Both the position numbers and the translations under genes were made by a program. A stretch of 64,000 nucleotides of DNA. Source: Pempheris klunzingeri. Taxonomy: Eukaryota; Chordata; Actinopteri; Acropomatiformes; Pempheridae. Under the pieces are notes generated by a model, which saw nothing but the letters and a program-made list of their open reading frames with translations, made no database searches and was not told the origin of the DNA. Below are positions 48,101-58,592 of the stretch, one piece after another. How positions within the stretch are numbered: position 1 is the stretch's first letter; each line of letters begins with the position of its first letter. The DNA is taken from positions 22,856,691 through 22,920,690 of the forward strand of contig NC_092026.1 of the NCBI RefSeq assembly GCF_042242105.1, read 5' to 3'.

Positions 48101-51100
48101 TCTCACCTGAGAAAGTTCTGAAAGTAAACTCAGCAACCTACACTCTACAGAACATTAATGTGATTTGGTATTAGAACCAATTTCAGGTTAACTGATTAAC
48201 ATAAACAAATAAAGGCAGACAACAATGATGATATTTGAACATTAAATATTGAGTATCATTTGATAAATACTCTTGTGTACACTGCATGTGCATTAGTCAC
48301 ACAGACACGGCTGACACATGCCTACTATAAATACATGACACACATACAGCAAGCATGAGCCATTTACATACATATGACATAAGCAGAAGAGGCATGACGA
48401 TCACGTTCAACACACACACACACAGCGGACACGTGCTTCCTGTAAACATACGGTAAACTACTGTCCAACACACACACACACACACACATTCATGCACACA
48501 CACACACTTAACATCGCAGCCTGCAGCAAAGCACATAATCATGCTTTGACCTTCACATAAAGACTCTTGGGGCACCTCGCTATTGATGAACAAGAGGGGT
48601 GGAAATGGCTGTGACCTCCTCTCCGCACTGTGTGTGTGTGTTTTTATATGCACATTAAAATGTGTGTATTAGGCCTGCATTAATAAGATGCACATATACT
48701 GTCTCTCTCTATATAAATATCTATATATACATATAGAGAGAGAGGGTTAGTCAAAGGCATGGTTTCCCTCTGTCATTATTACACCACATCTGACTGCCAG
48801 GCTGTCTCTCTCATATCTCTCAGGCGTTCTGCTCCCCCTTTTCTTCTCCAACCAATCTGTCTCTCTTCCCTCCATCCTGCCTCTCTCTTCCTGGCAGCTA
48901 TCTCCACATCCTCTCTGAGTCTGTCCTGCGTCTGCTCCCGCACTTCCTCTTCCATCCATCCATTCATCCATCCATGTCTCTTTCTTCTCTGCCTCCCTTC
49001 ATGTCCGCCTCCCTCACAGTCTGCTGCCACTTCCCCCTTCCTCCCCTTCCCCCTCCCCCCTCCTCCTCCTCTTCCCTTTCTTTTGCCCCTCACTGAATGC
49101 TTACCTCTCCCAGTTTGTCTTTGCCTTTCATTCTTTCTGTTGTGGCCCCCTGTCTCCCTCCCTCGCCTCCTTATTTCCTTTCAATCCACAACCAAATTAC
49201 CCACTCCTGTTATTTTTGTGCTTGTACTATCTTGTGTGTGTGTGTGTGTGTGTGTGCATGCACTATGTGGTGCATCTAGCTTGAGTCAGTAGATGCGTGT
49301 CCTCTCCAGTGCCAGACACTGTGTGCACAGAGCATGCCGTTTCCTCTCACACACATACAGTATGAGTACATTAAGCTGGTCCGTCCTCATGCTCTCCCCT
49401 TCACACACTTTCACTGTCTCTCCCTCTCTTTTTGTCTGTGAGCTTCCACCGTCAAACACACCGCCATTACTAGCCCACACATGCCCCACTGCAGCATCTG
49501 TGCACATGTGTCTTTGAGTGTGAGAGTGTGACACAGTCTGTTTGAAAAGGTGATGCACACCTTTTACAGGCCGCAGTGAGGGAATAAGCCAGAGTTTGAA
49601 CAGAGGAGCCCACGCAGAGCAGTGCAGCTCCCACACAAGGCCCTTTATTTGTCTCTATTGTCTCTCTTTCTGTGGCTGATCATACAAACAGAGCGACTTT
49701 GTGGTTGAATGTTCGATTCCTCGACTGTTGCCATGTCGTGCTGGTGCTTAAGTGTGTGTTAAAGCTGAGAAAGAGGTGTGAGCTTCTATGAGGTTGCGCG
49801 AGGGTGTTACTAAGCGTAGGTGGGAGCGTGCACCAACTCGGCTCGCACTTCCTGTCTCTCAACCACCTCCTCTACTTATTTTTTCTCTTTAAACTTCCTT
49901 CATCCTCCTCTTCCTCCCTTCACAGATCTCCACGCATCTCCTCCCGTCTCTGCTGGCACTGAGGAGGCCAAATCCCAATGTGCTGCTGCTGCCTCGGCCA
50001 CCGAGCGGGAATGCCAAACCCAGGCAGTTTCCATGGAGACAAGCAGCCTGAGCTGCAAGAAAGCCACCCACAACCCCGCCCCCACCCCTCCTCCTCCTCC
50101 TCCTCCTGCATCGTTGTTGTCACCGGTAACGGAAGTGGCGGCTAAGGGCACAGGCTCTGTCACAAGCAGCGCTGCAGTGGTGGTGGGGGGGCTGGAGGAC
50201 GACAAGGACAGGATTGTTGTGGAGATCATGCAGATGTACGGCAGGCAGCAGGAGAAGCTCAACTCTACCCTGCACAAGCAGCTGCAGCTGGAAATGGTGA
50301 GTAGGTGGTTGGAAAGAACAAAGACCAAGATAAATGAGCTCCTGACGAGACCATTACTGTCCTTGCCTATTAGAAGTGTCCTTGACGTAGACGTGGAGGT
50401 GATGTTCACCTTCCACCGACCCCTTCATCCCTCCATCCTACCATTCTCTCCAAATGCTGGTATCAGATCGCTCTGCAGTATGAATAATATATGACAGCCC
50501 AGTTCATCTGTTAACTAAACTAATATGAAACATATTGTATATTATTAAAACACTCCAGTGTAATTTCAGTTCGGACTTATGGAAACAGAGTTGACCTACA
50601 TTATAGTGACGTTCACAGCTACTGCTGAATTACGTCACTGTATTAAACCCACCAATGGGATTCGGCGAGAATCACATTTGTGTTCCAAAACAAGATATTC
50701 ACCATTAGAAAATACAGGTTACAAAATGTGTGACAGAATTAAATACTACCTACAAAACTTTTATTTTGTAGTCTAGCCTGTTTTTCCACTTGTTTTGTTT
50801 TTTACTACATCGATAATCCCACTGAATCTGCTGAAGGTCAGAGGTTATGTACACCGTTTTTGTTTCTGTCTGAATTTGGGCAGTAGAAGCCTGCATTCGA
50901 GTCTCTTATGGTTTCAACATCTGACCTCCCTGTGGAGGAGCTAAGATGTGAAGCATTTTTCTCCACATGGGTCAGTGAAGTATTGCATTATTATTGTTAT
51001 TTCCCTTGACTTAATCTCTGTGTCTCCAGGAGCTGGAGGCGTTGCGTGGGGGCGAGGCGGCGAGGCTACGGGAGCTGAGTGCTGAGCAGCGGGAGCTGCG

Positions 51101-52889
51101 CAGCGAGCTGGAGGCGGTGCACAGCGAGCAGGCGCGGCAGCTCAACCAGGCCCGCCAGGAACAGCTGGAGCTGGAGACCCGTCTGGAGCAGCTCCGACAG
51201 CAGGCCTGTGCCTGCGAGCCGGGGGCACAGCGCCAGCAAGAGGCCCACTACACTGCACAGGTATGGACTTAGAGGGGAACACATGCATGCACACTACTGA
51301 TTTTGGCATCGGACACAGACTGAATGAATCACAGCGACACATACGGTATGCACATTGGCTTGCATCACTTAACATATGCCGTTTTTATCTCTAAGACATT
51401 ACATCGCCACGCTACAGTGGGAATCATTAGTGCAGCGCTTTACATATGAATACTTAGACACATTTTCTGAGCATTTAGAACCAATTTATTGACTTTCAAT
51501 ATATTACGAGTGTCTGTCAAGAATTTGCCTGTAAGTGACAATGCTGAAAAGATACAGATGACATAAGATGACAAATTGCATTGCAATGCAGCACACTCAC
51601 ATATAATGCAATACAAACAATATAATATAATATAAACATCGTATATTTTGAACGCTCTTTTCTTGCTTATAGCAAAGAACTCTGAGATCACAGTCATTAC
51701 CTACATATTTCCTCTAAGAGTAGTGGAGACCATTGGAGGTTATTGTCTTTCTGTGATTGACAGTTTCACAACTAAATCGTTTTGTTTGTGTGCGTGCCCA
51801 GCATGAGTCACTTTGCTATGGAAGAGTTTGAAAGCACACATAAATGCACACACCCGGAGCCTTTGTTTCACTTTCCACTAGACTTAATCTTGAGATAAGT
51901 TCTGTTACGCTGTCCGGAGCTCAGGCGCTGCCACATCCCCCTCCTGTCTGTTATTGAAGCTCCGGCTCCCCTTGGCATCGAAGGATGGGGGATGTCTCCC
52001 AGTTTGGAAAAGGGGGTGTGCATGTGTTTGTGTGACTTTGACATTAATGTTGGCCTCAAACTAGACTTTGTTTGAAGTAATTTCACAGTTTTACACAAAT
52101 TTCAGAGCCACAGGTGTGTATGATGTGAAAATCACACATGACCAGTGTGCTGCTGCCAGCCAGCCATAATAGTGCATCAGAGCGCATGTCTGAGCATCAA
52201 AATGTGATCAACAATGGCTGGAAGAGCAACAAACAATGAGGGTTAGGGTCTCCAACTGGGTTTTGTCAGTACAGGGCGTCATCAGTAGATAAGTTCTCTC
52301 TGTTATGATAGCCAACTGGCTAGCCACATTTTTCTTATCTGTTTGTCTAAATGGTATGTGTAAGGTCTCCTTTTCTTACATGCCCTACTGTATTTTTTAG
52401 TTTCCTATTGGAAAGAAGGGATAAGATTTAAAGATAACTAATCTCTGAAAAGTTTAATGGAGTTTTGTATTGCCACGGTGAATCATTCTTAGTCATCACA
52501 GAATCTTTTAATACATGCACACCATGACGTATGACAGACTGTTGTTAAATGTGATAATGTGTCAGACTAAATGTCTTCTAATTTGCTGTAGGCAAAAGTT
52601 GACCTCATGTCTCTCCGTCTCTCTCCTGGTTTCCTCCCAGTTGTCGGAGCTGCGTCAGAGGCTGGAGCAGGCCGAGGCGGACCGGCAGGAGCTGCAGGAG
52701 GAGCTGCGCAGGGAGCGGGAGGCACGGGAAAAGCTGGAGCGCACAATCACCCTGCTCAAACAGCAGATGGCCCAGTCTGGCGCGGTGGGAGGCAGCCCCT
52801 CTCCTCCGCTTACCCCTTCCACCGGACCCCCTAACGCCCACTCACCGACCTCCTCCTTCTCAGAGGCCCCAGCGGCTGGCCAAAAGTAA
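25385..52889 (+). CDS. skil: skil: SnoN / Ski-like transcriptional co-repressor
   Basis: Nuclear co-repressor that binds Smad2/3/4 and recruits N-CoR/HDAC to shut off TGF-beta targets (family knowledge). Coding exons: 25385-26506, 44603-44695, 45487-45575, 47639-47781, 49926-50296, 51030-51260, 52641-52889. They join in frame to 765 residues plus stop (human SnoN 684). Visible: an N-terminal VKRE SUMO-type site (K60); LKHTLAQF…[12 protein letters not shown]; the Ski/Sno Dachshund-homology domain at ~145-247, including the destruction box RLCLPQVLN (174-182); a SAND-like Smad4-binding domain at ~268-365 with Cys/His clusters (CLGKC, CIQC, HSH, CHWGF); [19 protein letters not shown]; and a C-terminal Leu/Glu/Arg-rich coiled coil. 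[18 protein letters not shown] and [20 protein letters not shown] are SnoN rather than Ski forms. The extra length comes mostly from a Pro/Ala-rich insert in exon 49926-50296. Confidence 0.96.
37310..37750 (-). repeat. Dispersed teleost repeat ('ggctgcaa…' family), reverse, interrupted by another repeat
   Basis: Segments 37310-37595 and 37717-37750 together match the family in reverse (landmarks 'tcagcttctcaaatgtagatatttgcc', 'gacaaaacaagatatc', 'cagaccaaaccattaatag', 'agattaactgaaaatgaaaataa'). A separate forward 3' fragment is at about 37115-37180. Confidence 0.65.
37582..37716 (-). mobile_element. Nested SINE-type insertion with 14-bp target duplication
   Basis: A 107-bp reverse fragment ('ccatccatcgtctatactgcttatcc…ggagccaatc…gacttt…gaggcgggctacaccctgg') of the same family as 10874-11157. 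It is flanked by the identical 14-mers TAATAGATTTATCC at 37582-37595 and 37703-37716, and interrupts the older repeat. Confidence 0.75.
40150..40330 (+). repeat. Dispersed teleost repeat ('ggctgcaa…' family), forward, partial
   Basis: 'aatgattattttcattagttcc…aaaatagtgaaaaatacccatgacaa…cccaaagtggcatctttaaatgtcttgttttgtcc…aatattcagtttac' follows the family's internal order. Confidence 0.7.
40569..40592. repeat. (GAG/GGA)n trinucleotide run
   Basis: About seven GGA units in skil intron 2. Confidence 0.85.
43040..43150 (+). repeat. Dispersed teleost repeat fragment ('ggctgcaa…' family)
   Basis: 'aatgtcacaaaatagtgaattacaattttcc…aaagatatcaaacagcaaatcctcacatcagagaa' is a shortened, internally deleted copy. 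Confidence 0.55.
43898..43932. repeat. (CA)n microsatellite
   Basis: About 17 CA units in skil intron 2. Confidence 0.95.
44603..44695 (+). CDS. skil: skil exon 3 (small acidic linker; alternative donor)
   Basis: Encodes KAVEEEESQ then [20 protein letters not shown] followed by RK. Acceptor GTGTTTCAG, donor GTCAGT (weak). An internal CAG|GTGAGG at 44629/44630 is a closer match to consensus and would remove 22 residues in frame. Confidence 0.85.
44919..44966. repeat. (CA)n microsatellite, ~24 units
   Basis: In skil intron 3, about 220 bp after exon 3. Confidence 0.95.
45039..45126. repeat. (CA)n microsatellite with CCA interruptions
   Basis: About 85 bp of CA with two single-base frame shifts ('ccac'). 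It forms a composite tract with the copy 75 bp upstream. Confidence 0.95.
45487..45575 (+). CDS. skil: skil exon 4
   Basis: Encodes [20 protein letters not shown] followed by PGHPTLVHP and two bases of the next Ser codon. [13 protein letters not shown] corresponds to VIKQEGDHVSQTHSFLHP in human SnoN. Acceptor TTTTCTCAG, donor GTACTA. Confidence 0.9.
45622..45825 (+). repeat. Dispersed teleost repeat ('agggctgtagctaac…' family), forward
   Basis: Starts 'tagggctgtagctaaccgttattttcattattg'; 'gtccaaaacctaaagatatttaatttactgtcat' and 'agcagcaaatctgaaatcagag' follow. It is the clearest 5' end of the family in the window and lies in the skil intron after exon 4. Confidence 0.75.
46941..46974. repeat. 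(CTCCT)n pentanucleotide repeat
   Basis: About six TCTCC units in a skil intron; similar runs occur near 43650-43670. Confidence 0.9.
47639..47781 (+). CDS. skil: skil exon 5
   Basis: Encodes (S)[19 protein letters not shown], then [28 protein letters not shown]. YYLYxxDKxVAPNVSL is highly conserved in SnoN. Acceptor TCTCCCAG, donor GTCAGT. Confidence 0.95.
49926..50296 (+). CDS. skil: skil exon 6 (Ala/Pro-rich insert and start of coiled coil)
   Basis: 123 codons starting (D)[17 protein letters not shown]. It contains a seven-proline run ([10 protein letters not shown]) encoded by a CCT repeat, and ends [20 protein letters not shown] then [12 protein letters not shown], which matches the start of the SnoN coiled coil (human …MEEVMRTYLKQQEKLN…). 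Acceptor CTTCACAG, donor GTGAGT. Confidence 0.93.
51030..51260 (+). CDS. skil: skil exon 7 (coiled coil)
   Basis: 77 codons, [20 protein letters not shown] … [20 protein letters not shown]. Leu/Glu/Gln/Arg-rich heptads, as in the SnoN dimerisation region; the CAC motif mirrors human KCTCD. Acceptor GTCTCCAG, donor GTATGG. Confidence 0.95.
52641..52889 (+). CDS. skil: skil exon 8 (terminal coding)
   Basis: Encodes [20 protein letters not shown], then [31 protein letters not shown] and a Ser/Pro-rich tail ending AAGQK, TAA at 52887-52889. ELRQRL…AEADRQELQ…REREAR.KLE is the conserved SnoN C-terminus; the Ser/Pro tail is longer than in human. Confidence 0.95.
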   Translation: MSELRQRLEQAEADRQELQEELRREREAREKLERTITLLKQQMAQSGAVGGSPSPPLTPSTGPPNAHSPTSSFSEAPAAGQK

Positions 52890-54948
52890 CTGCCACCCCT
52901 CCGGGTGCCTCCCTCCCCTCCCTCATTCCTCTCCCAATCACCCGCCAACTCTGCAGACACAAACAAATCAGCCTGGAGCAGAAAGGAGCTTCACATCTCC
53001 TCAGGCTGTTTTTACATTGTGCATCTCACCCTCCCCTTTTATTTCAGTGTAGGACTGACTTTTGTTTTTTGTAATTTAACATCACTTAAAAGAAAAGTTT
53101 TATGTTGTGTTTTTTTTTTTATTATTCCTTCTTTTGCTCCCCTCTCCTCTCTTTAAGCAGTATTTAAAGATGTTTTGGGCATGTATGTTTTGATTTAATT
53201 TATAATTTTTACTGAACAGACAGCTGCTTCACAAACAGGAGTTTGGTCAAGTAGATGCCAACTCAACCCATCACTATTTTCTTTTCCCTCCCTCACGATT
53301 GTCACCCTCCTCCCCCATCACCTCCTGCTCTTTGTGGATTTTGGAGTTAATGACTTTCTTGGAGATTTTAGACTTCAGCTCAGACACACAGACTCAACTA
53401 AGCTCCTCACGGACGTTGCTTCATGCTACTACCTGGCACAGCGGTCAGTGCCCACGGACACATAATGACGCCTGGTTGCGTGCCCCGTCTCTGTCTCTCT
53501 GTGCGTACAGCCCAAACGCTCAAGTACCAGCGACTGCAGGAAACTGCATGGATATTTCAATACAGTTTTTTTTTTTTGCTTCTTATAAAACACAGAAGGA
53601 AAAGTGTATCAACATCTTAAAAACATCACATCTATATGGAGGAAAAAGACCTTTACTGTACAAAAAAAAAGACATTTTGCAAATGTCGTAAACCTCATGA
53701 AAATATGCCAATAGTGACGCTGAACTTGAAATTAGTGTTTTGAGTGTGTCCCCCACATGGTAGCTAGCTAGCAAATTGTCTGGCCTGAACTCCAGCTGCT
53801 CCTGACACAGACTAGTGGTCCCTCTTTACTCTGCTGGGCAGCACCTGGACTCTATTGTAGACCAAACGGTCTGTCCGTTGATCCACCAGCTGCCCAGTGT
53901 CCCCCGACAGGAGGCCTCACACCTTCCACCGCTGTACGCTAGTGCATTTACCCTCCGCTGGGAAACTCCTATCCAAGGTTGTTTTTCACCCACTTTGCGC
54001 TAGACAGGAAACACTGTGCTCTTTTCAGGCTTGGCATGAAGAAGCTCACGAGCAGTGTTATGCACTTAACGCGCTCTCCTCCCCCAGAATCCCCTGGGAA
54101 AGGAATGTGTCTGGACACGGGGGCTGGTTGAGCCGGTGTAGCTTTTCTAAGAAAGAAGAATGGCAGAGTCTCACATGTGCGGTAGCTGTGCTGTGTTACC
54201 ATAATACATACAACATACTTGCATGCCCGCACACACTCAGTGTGTCAGTGCAGTCCAGGCATTCAGGCAGAACAATGGCCCCAGCGTTCCCAGCAGATGA
54301 TCAAAGCTCCAGTCTGTCCCTGTTTTCCGGGCTTCTCTCTCTCTCTCTTTTTTTTTTTGAATCATTTGACTTCATTGTTAGCAGACGGTTTTATCCCCAC
54401 CCTGTTTGTCAGAGCGTCATCTGAGAATGTGGGTCGCAGGTGAAAGCAGTTAGTCCAGGGTGGTTTGGGTCCGGCCCCTGCTTCACGTTATTCTGCCTGG
54501 CTGAACAAACAGTACCGAGCAGGGAGAGGAAGCAAGGGGAGGCGAGGATTGAGGGGTGCGCTCGGAGGTTTGGTGCGCTCTTCCCCGCGGCAGGCCGGGT
54601 GGCCCAGACGCCGGAGGTACAGAGGGAGCCCTTTTTGTTTTGTGCCATCAGAATGGGGGCAGCTGTTGTTGTCTGGGGGCCTCTGCCCGCCCTCGGGTGA
54701 GACTGTACAGGATCCCCCATCTCTCAACAATTGCCCTCCCCCCCTCCCTCCTCTCCCACACAACGACAGTCACTCACTCACACATACCCGTCCATCCATC
54801 TCCAGTGCCAGATCAGCTGGGGGTGTGCAGTGTTTTGTTGATGCCCAGGAGAGCGAGCAGACGTCCAGCCAGAGGAAGAGAGGACTTTTATTGTATCAGT
54901 TGCCAGGCAAAAGCGCTTTTTATTGCCACTAAGGAGATCCCTGTAAGC

Positions 54949-54950
<2 letters not shown>

Positions 54951-55019
<69 letters not shown>

Positions 55020-55028
55020 CGTGCGTGT
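54951..55028. repeat. (GT)n microsatellite, ~35 units
   Basis: Almost pure GT ending 'gcgtgcgtgcgtg', inside the predicted skil 3'UTR. Confidence 0.97.
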
Positions 55029-56042
55029 AAATAATTGTTTAAAAAGAGGAGGGGATCGGCCTCAGCTAAACTCTGAGCTTTTTTATGCATCTGCTATAAA
55101 TGCAAATTGATAGACATTCCACTGTGCTCCATCCTGTTCAATGCAGACTTTTCTCAAACAGCTTCCCTTTACAATAACAGACCTTAAAGACTGGGCAGAG
55201 TACAGTTGTGGTTTGTTGATAGTCATAAAAGCAGGTGCAGGTGCAGGTGCAAGCCAGTAAAATCGAACCCATGCCGCAAATGTACACTCTACTGTTGTTC
55301 CATTTAAACCTTTATTGAAATTATGAAAGAAAATATTTAACGTATTAACTAAAGATTTATATTCACCTTGTAAATACAGTAGTCATTAATATATTAACTG
55401 TTCTTATATGAAAAATCTTCAAAAGGTTATATAAATTGGACCAGAACTAAGGCTTCGGATGTTTTTGCTTTCTTTTTTAAAAAAGTGATCTCTGCAGATA
55501 TCTGACCTTGATTTCAGTCAAGTGGATGTGGGGGAGTGAAACGCATGGTTTACTGAGACATGATGCAGGGCAAAGGCAAAACAGGAAAATAATACTTTGT
55601 TACACACTTTGCCCCCTTTCTGAGCTGATGCATTTGTTTTTTTTGTGGATTTCATCTTGACGGACTGTTTAACGTGTAATGTAATGAACTTTTCCCTCTT
55701 TATTAAACCCCCCTCCCCTCCCCGGAGCTAAATTAAAAACGAAACATTTGTTGAAGAAAATGCATTTTGGAAAAAAAGAAAACACACAAAAATGATTCTT
55801 TTGCATGTTTTGCTGCCCCTTATTGTTTTGTGTCACCGAGCCATTCTATCAATCATTGTTAAAAAAGAAAAAAGATGATGTTTCCCCCCACGTAACGCAC
55901 AAACGATTGAGATGGCTCATATGCATGAACATTGAACATGTGCAAGTTTTATATCATTATTGGTGATAAGAGGTTGGCTAAATATAAAGTCAGATTATGA
56001 AGAACATGAGATGTAGCCTAAATTGATTTGGAAATGATGTGA

Positions 56043-56091
56043 GAGTGTGTGTGTGTGTGTGTGTGAGCGTGTATGTATGTGAGAGTGTGTG

Positions 56092-56151
<60 letters not shown>
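56043..56151. repeat. (GT)n microsatellite, interrupted then pure
   Basis: A GT run with 'gagcgtgtatgtatgtgaga' interruptions, followed by ~26 pure GT units; inside the predicted skil 3'UTR. Confidence 0.97.
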
Positions 56152-57280
56152 GGCCTCCCACGTCCGACTGAAGCACAGCAGCTTTGAAAAGGGAAAGAGA
56201 AAAACTTGCTCATGCAGCTCTGGATGTGTAGTTATGTTTTCTGATTCTGATCATATATCCTTGTCTGGATGTGTAAACATCACTCAAAAGATAATCAGTA
56301 TTACTTTTGATTGATTTAATTACCTCCTTGGCAGAACAGAAATCAAAAAAATACTTTCAGTTCATCACATTACGAGATGATTTATCGGTTGTAATTTTAC
56401 TTTCTGTGTAATTTGCATTTTATACACAAGGGGACGTTGTTTAGCTTCTTTATTTGTACACCACAATGAAAAAAAGGACTAAATGAAAGGGGAGAAAAAT
56501 CCCCTGTAACACGGTGTGCTGGGCCTTTTTGCATTTTGCAGTGTTATGAGAACTTCTATATGCTTTGTACAGAATTTTTACAGGTGAAGTTTTGACCAAC
56601 GGAGTAAAACGAGGCGAAAGGAGCATGTCTTTACCACGTGAAAACATTTGAATACAGGATTTACATGCCCATCGCCTCCCGGTCATGTGAGGGATAACTA
56701 GCAAACAAATCCAAGGTGACCTTTGACCTGTTGGGTGTTTAACTTTCAGCCAGTGATTATTCTTATCCCAGAGTGGGAGACGTAGGAAGTAGGGCTGCAT
56801 TGGTGATTGATCGCACAGATCACTGGTTACTAAGAGGTACACCATGTTTTAATTTATGCACATCCTGTCATAGATGAAAAAATATTAATGGCTCAGCTAA
56901 AAATAACCCCCTTTGCCCCTCAATGCTGTTCTGAAACATGAAACACAGTGTCTGTGTATGACCATTGCATACTACGTTGCCAATACTACAGTGTGATGAG
57001 ACTTTTGTTCTTGCATGAATCGAGACACTGTTCTCCTACCTCATGTTGTGATATAAAAAGATGTTTTTTAAGCAGAAGACACTGCATCTCTAACTGTTTA
57101 TCATTGATATTTACTAGTAAATTACATACCTGTAAATGCTTTTAGCTAATACCTCAGTTGTATCTAGTGTTTGTTTTTTTCTGTTTTATTGCCCTTCCCT
57201 GATTTCAGATCTTGTAAATATACCCTGTATAGACAATGAACTTGGATCAAATTCAAGTAAAGTTCTGTAGTGTCGAACCA

Positions 57281-58592
57281 GTGTTGTCTTTTGCCTTTCT
57301 CAACTGCTTGTCATGTTGATTTTCTCTCCAGAAGTTCCACACATGATTCACACTTTTGCACAAGACACTCATTGAAAATAACGGCAGCTGCTCGTGTGGT
57401 TTTAACTTCAGCGTGGTTGTAGCATAATATTCTACGGCTGATGGAGGCAGTTTAAAGTCAACCTCAATATGATTTTGATGACATGATGATTTCAAGTTAT
57501 TTTAATGCAAAAATGACAAATTTTGCTAGTTCCAGCCTCAGCTTTAACTGTTTAAGTTCACATAAACACGAATTTAACAATCAATCAAAGTATTTTTCAG
57601 TTTAATCAATAATTAAAATAATCATAATGAAAATACATCTGCTGGTATGATCTTCCTTGCTGGATTTGTAAGATGTTGCAGAGACATTAATTATTTATCA
57701 TCACTGTTAAATTTGACCTACAAAACATTCTTTATTTTCCACTGAACTTGAAGATCAAAAGCACACTTGACCTAAAATGGAGATGTACACATGGATCACA
57801 GACGGTGCCAGTCAGTCAGTCTGAAGCAGCACTGTGGAGACGACCACCTGGTGCAGAGCGTCCTCTGTGAACCAGAGGATGGAACAGAGTGCGTGCAAAG
57901 GAACCTTTACCCAAAAAAGGTAACAGGGATGGAAATGTCGTTCATTTTGCTCATTATTGTACAAATTAAAATGAATGAATATCAATAAATAGTTGGAAAA
58001 AGTGTTCTATCTAAACTTCCCATGTTTGGCAAAATGCACTTTTTAATGGTTTCTCCTCATAAATTTGTGTCCCTGCTGTGTTAAGAGACCCGAAGAAGAC
58101 AAAAGACCATCCTCTCTTCTCCTTCTCCATCTTTCAGTAAGTGTGTGAAAACACACCCTTTAGATTTGGCTCTGCTTATGACGCCATTAGGGGATCTGAT
58201 GGTCATGTGACCTCTTCCGGCCCCTCACCAGGCCGACTGTCGCCGCCCACTGAAAACCTCCTGAGTCCACCTCACTGTCTGCCGGTTTTCCTCACTAACG
58301 CCAGCTTCTGGTACACAAAGATGTCGAAGGTGAGAGCAAAGCAGCAGACTGTTCTGTTCTTCTAAAACGAAGCCTCTTGTCTGAACACAACAGCTGCTGC
58401 AGCCATGAGAGCAATAATGTGTTTTTTGAACATTAAACCCTGTAAACATGTTCTAGTAGGGCCTCTGCACAGAAATATTAATATTAAACCCCCAACTTTT
58501 CTCTAGAAACACATTATTTTCCTCTTCAGACACTCCTAGCAGCTGATCCCACGGCCACTAACACACGTCCTGAGTGTGTTTGCTTGCTGCAG
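57281..58592. other. skil-gpr160 convergent intergenic region
   Basis: Lies between two convergent genes. No gene was recognised. Two stretches have splice-like edges on the + strand (57791-57918 before GTAACA; 58139-58327 between TTTCAG and GTGAGA), but their translations are not recognisable and the second starts with TAA in one frame. Confidence 0.45.

Larger units (their letters stand above)
52890..57280 (+). other. skil: skil 3'UTR (long; end inferred)
   Basis: No further coding exon seen. Candidate poly(A) signals are ATTAAA at 55702 and 55732, and AGTAAA at 57256-57261 followed by a GT-rich stretch, taken as the distal end. It contains UG tracts at 54951-55028 and 56043-56151, and Pumilio-type TGTAAATA motifs at 55026, 55369 and 57213. 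Mammalian SKIL also has a multi-kilobase 3'UTR. Part of this interval could instead be intergenic. Confidence 0.55.

Noticed and set aside
48759..49292. 177-codon open frame rich in Ser, Pro and Leu
   Set aside because: Low-complexity CT-rich intron sequence between skil exons 5 and 6.
54556..55110. 184-codon open frame after the skil stop
   Set aside because: Downstream part is the GT repeat (Val/Cys run); no acceptor or domain; more likely 3'UTR.
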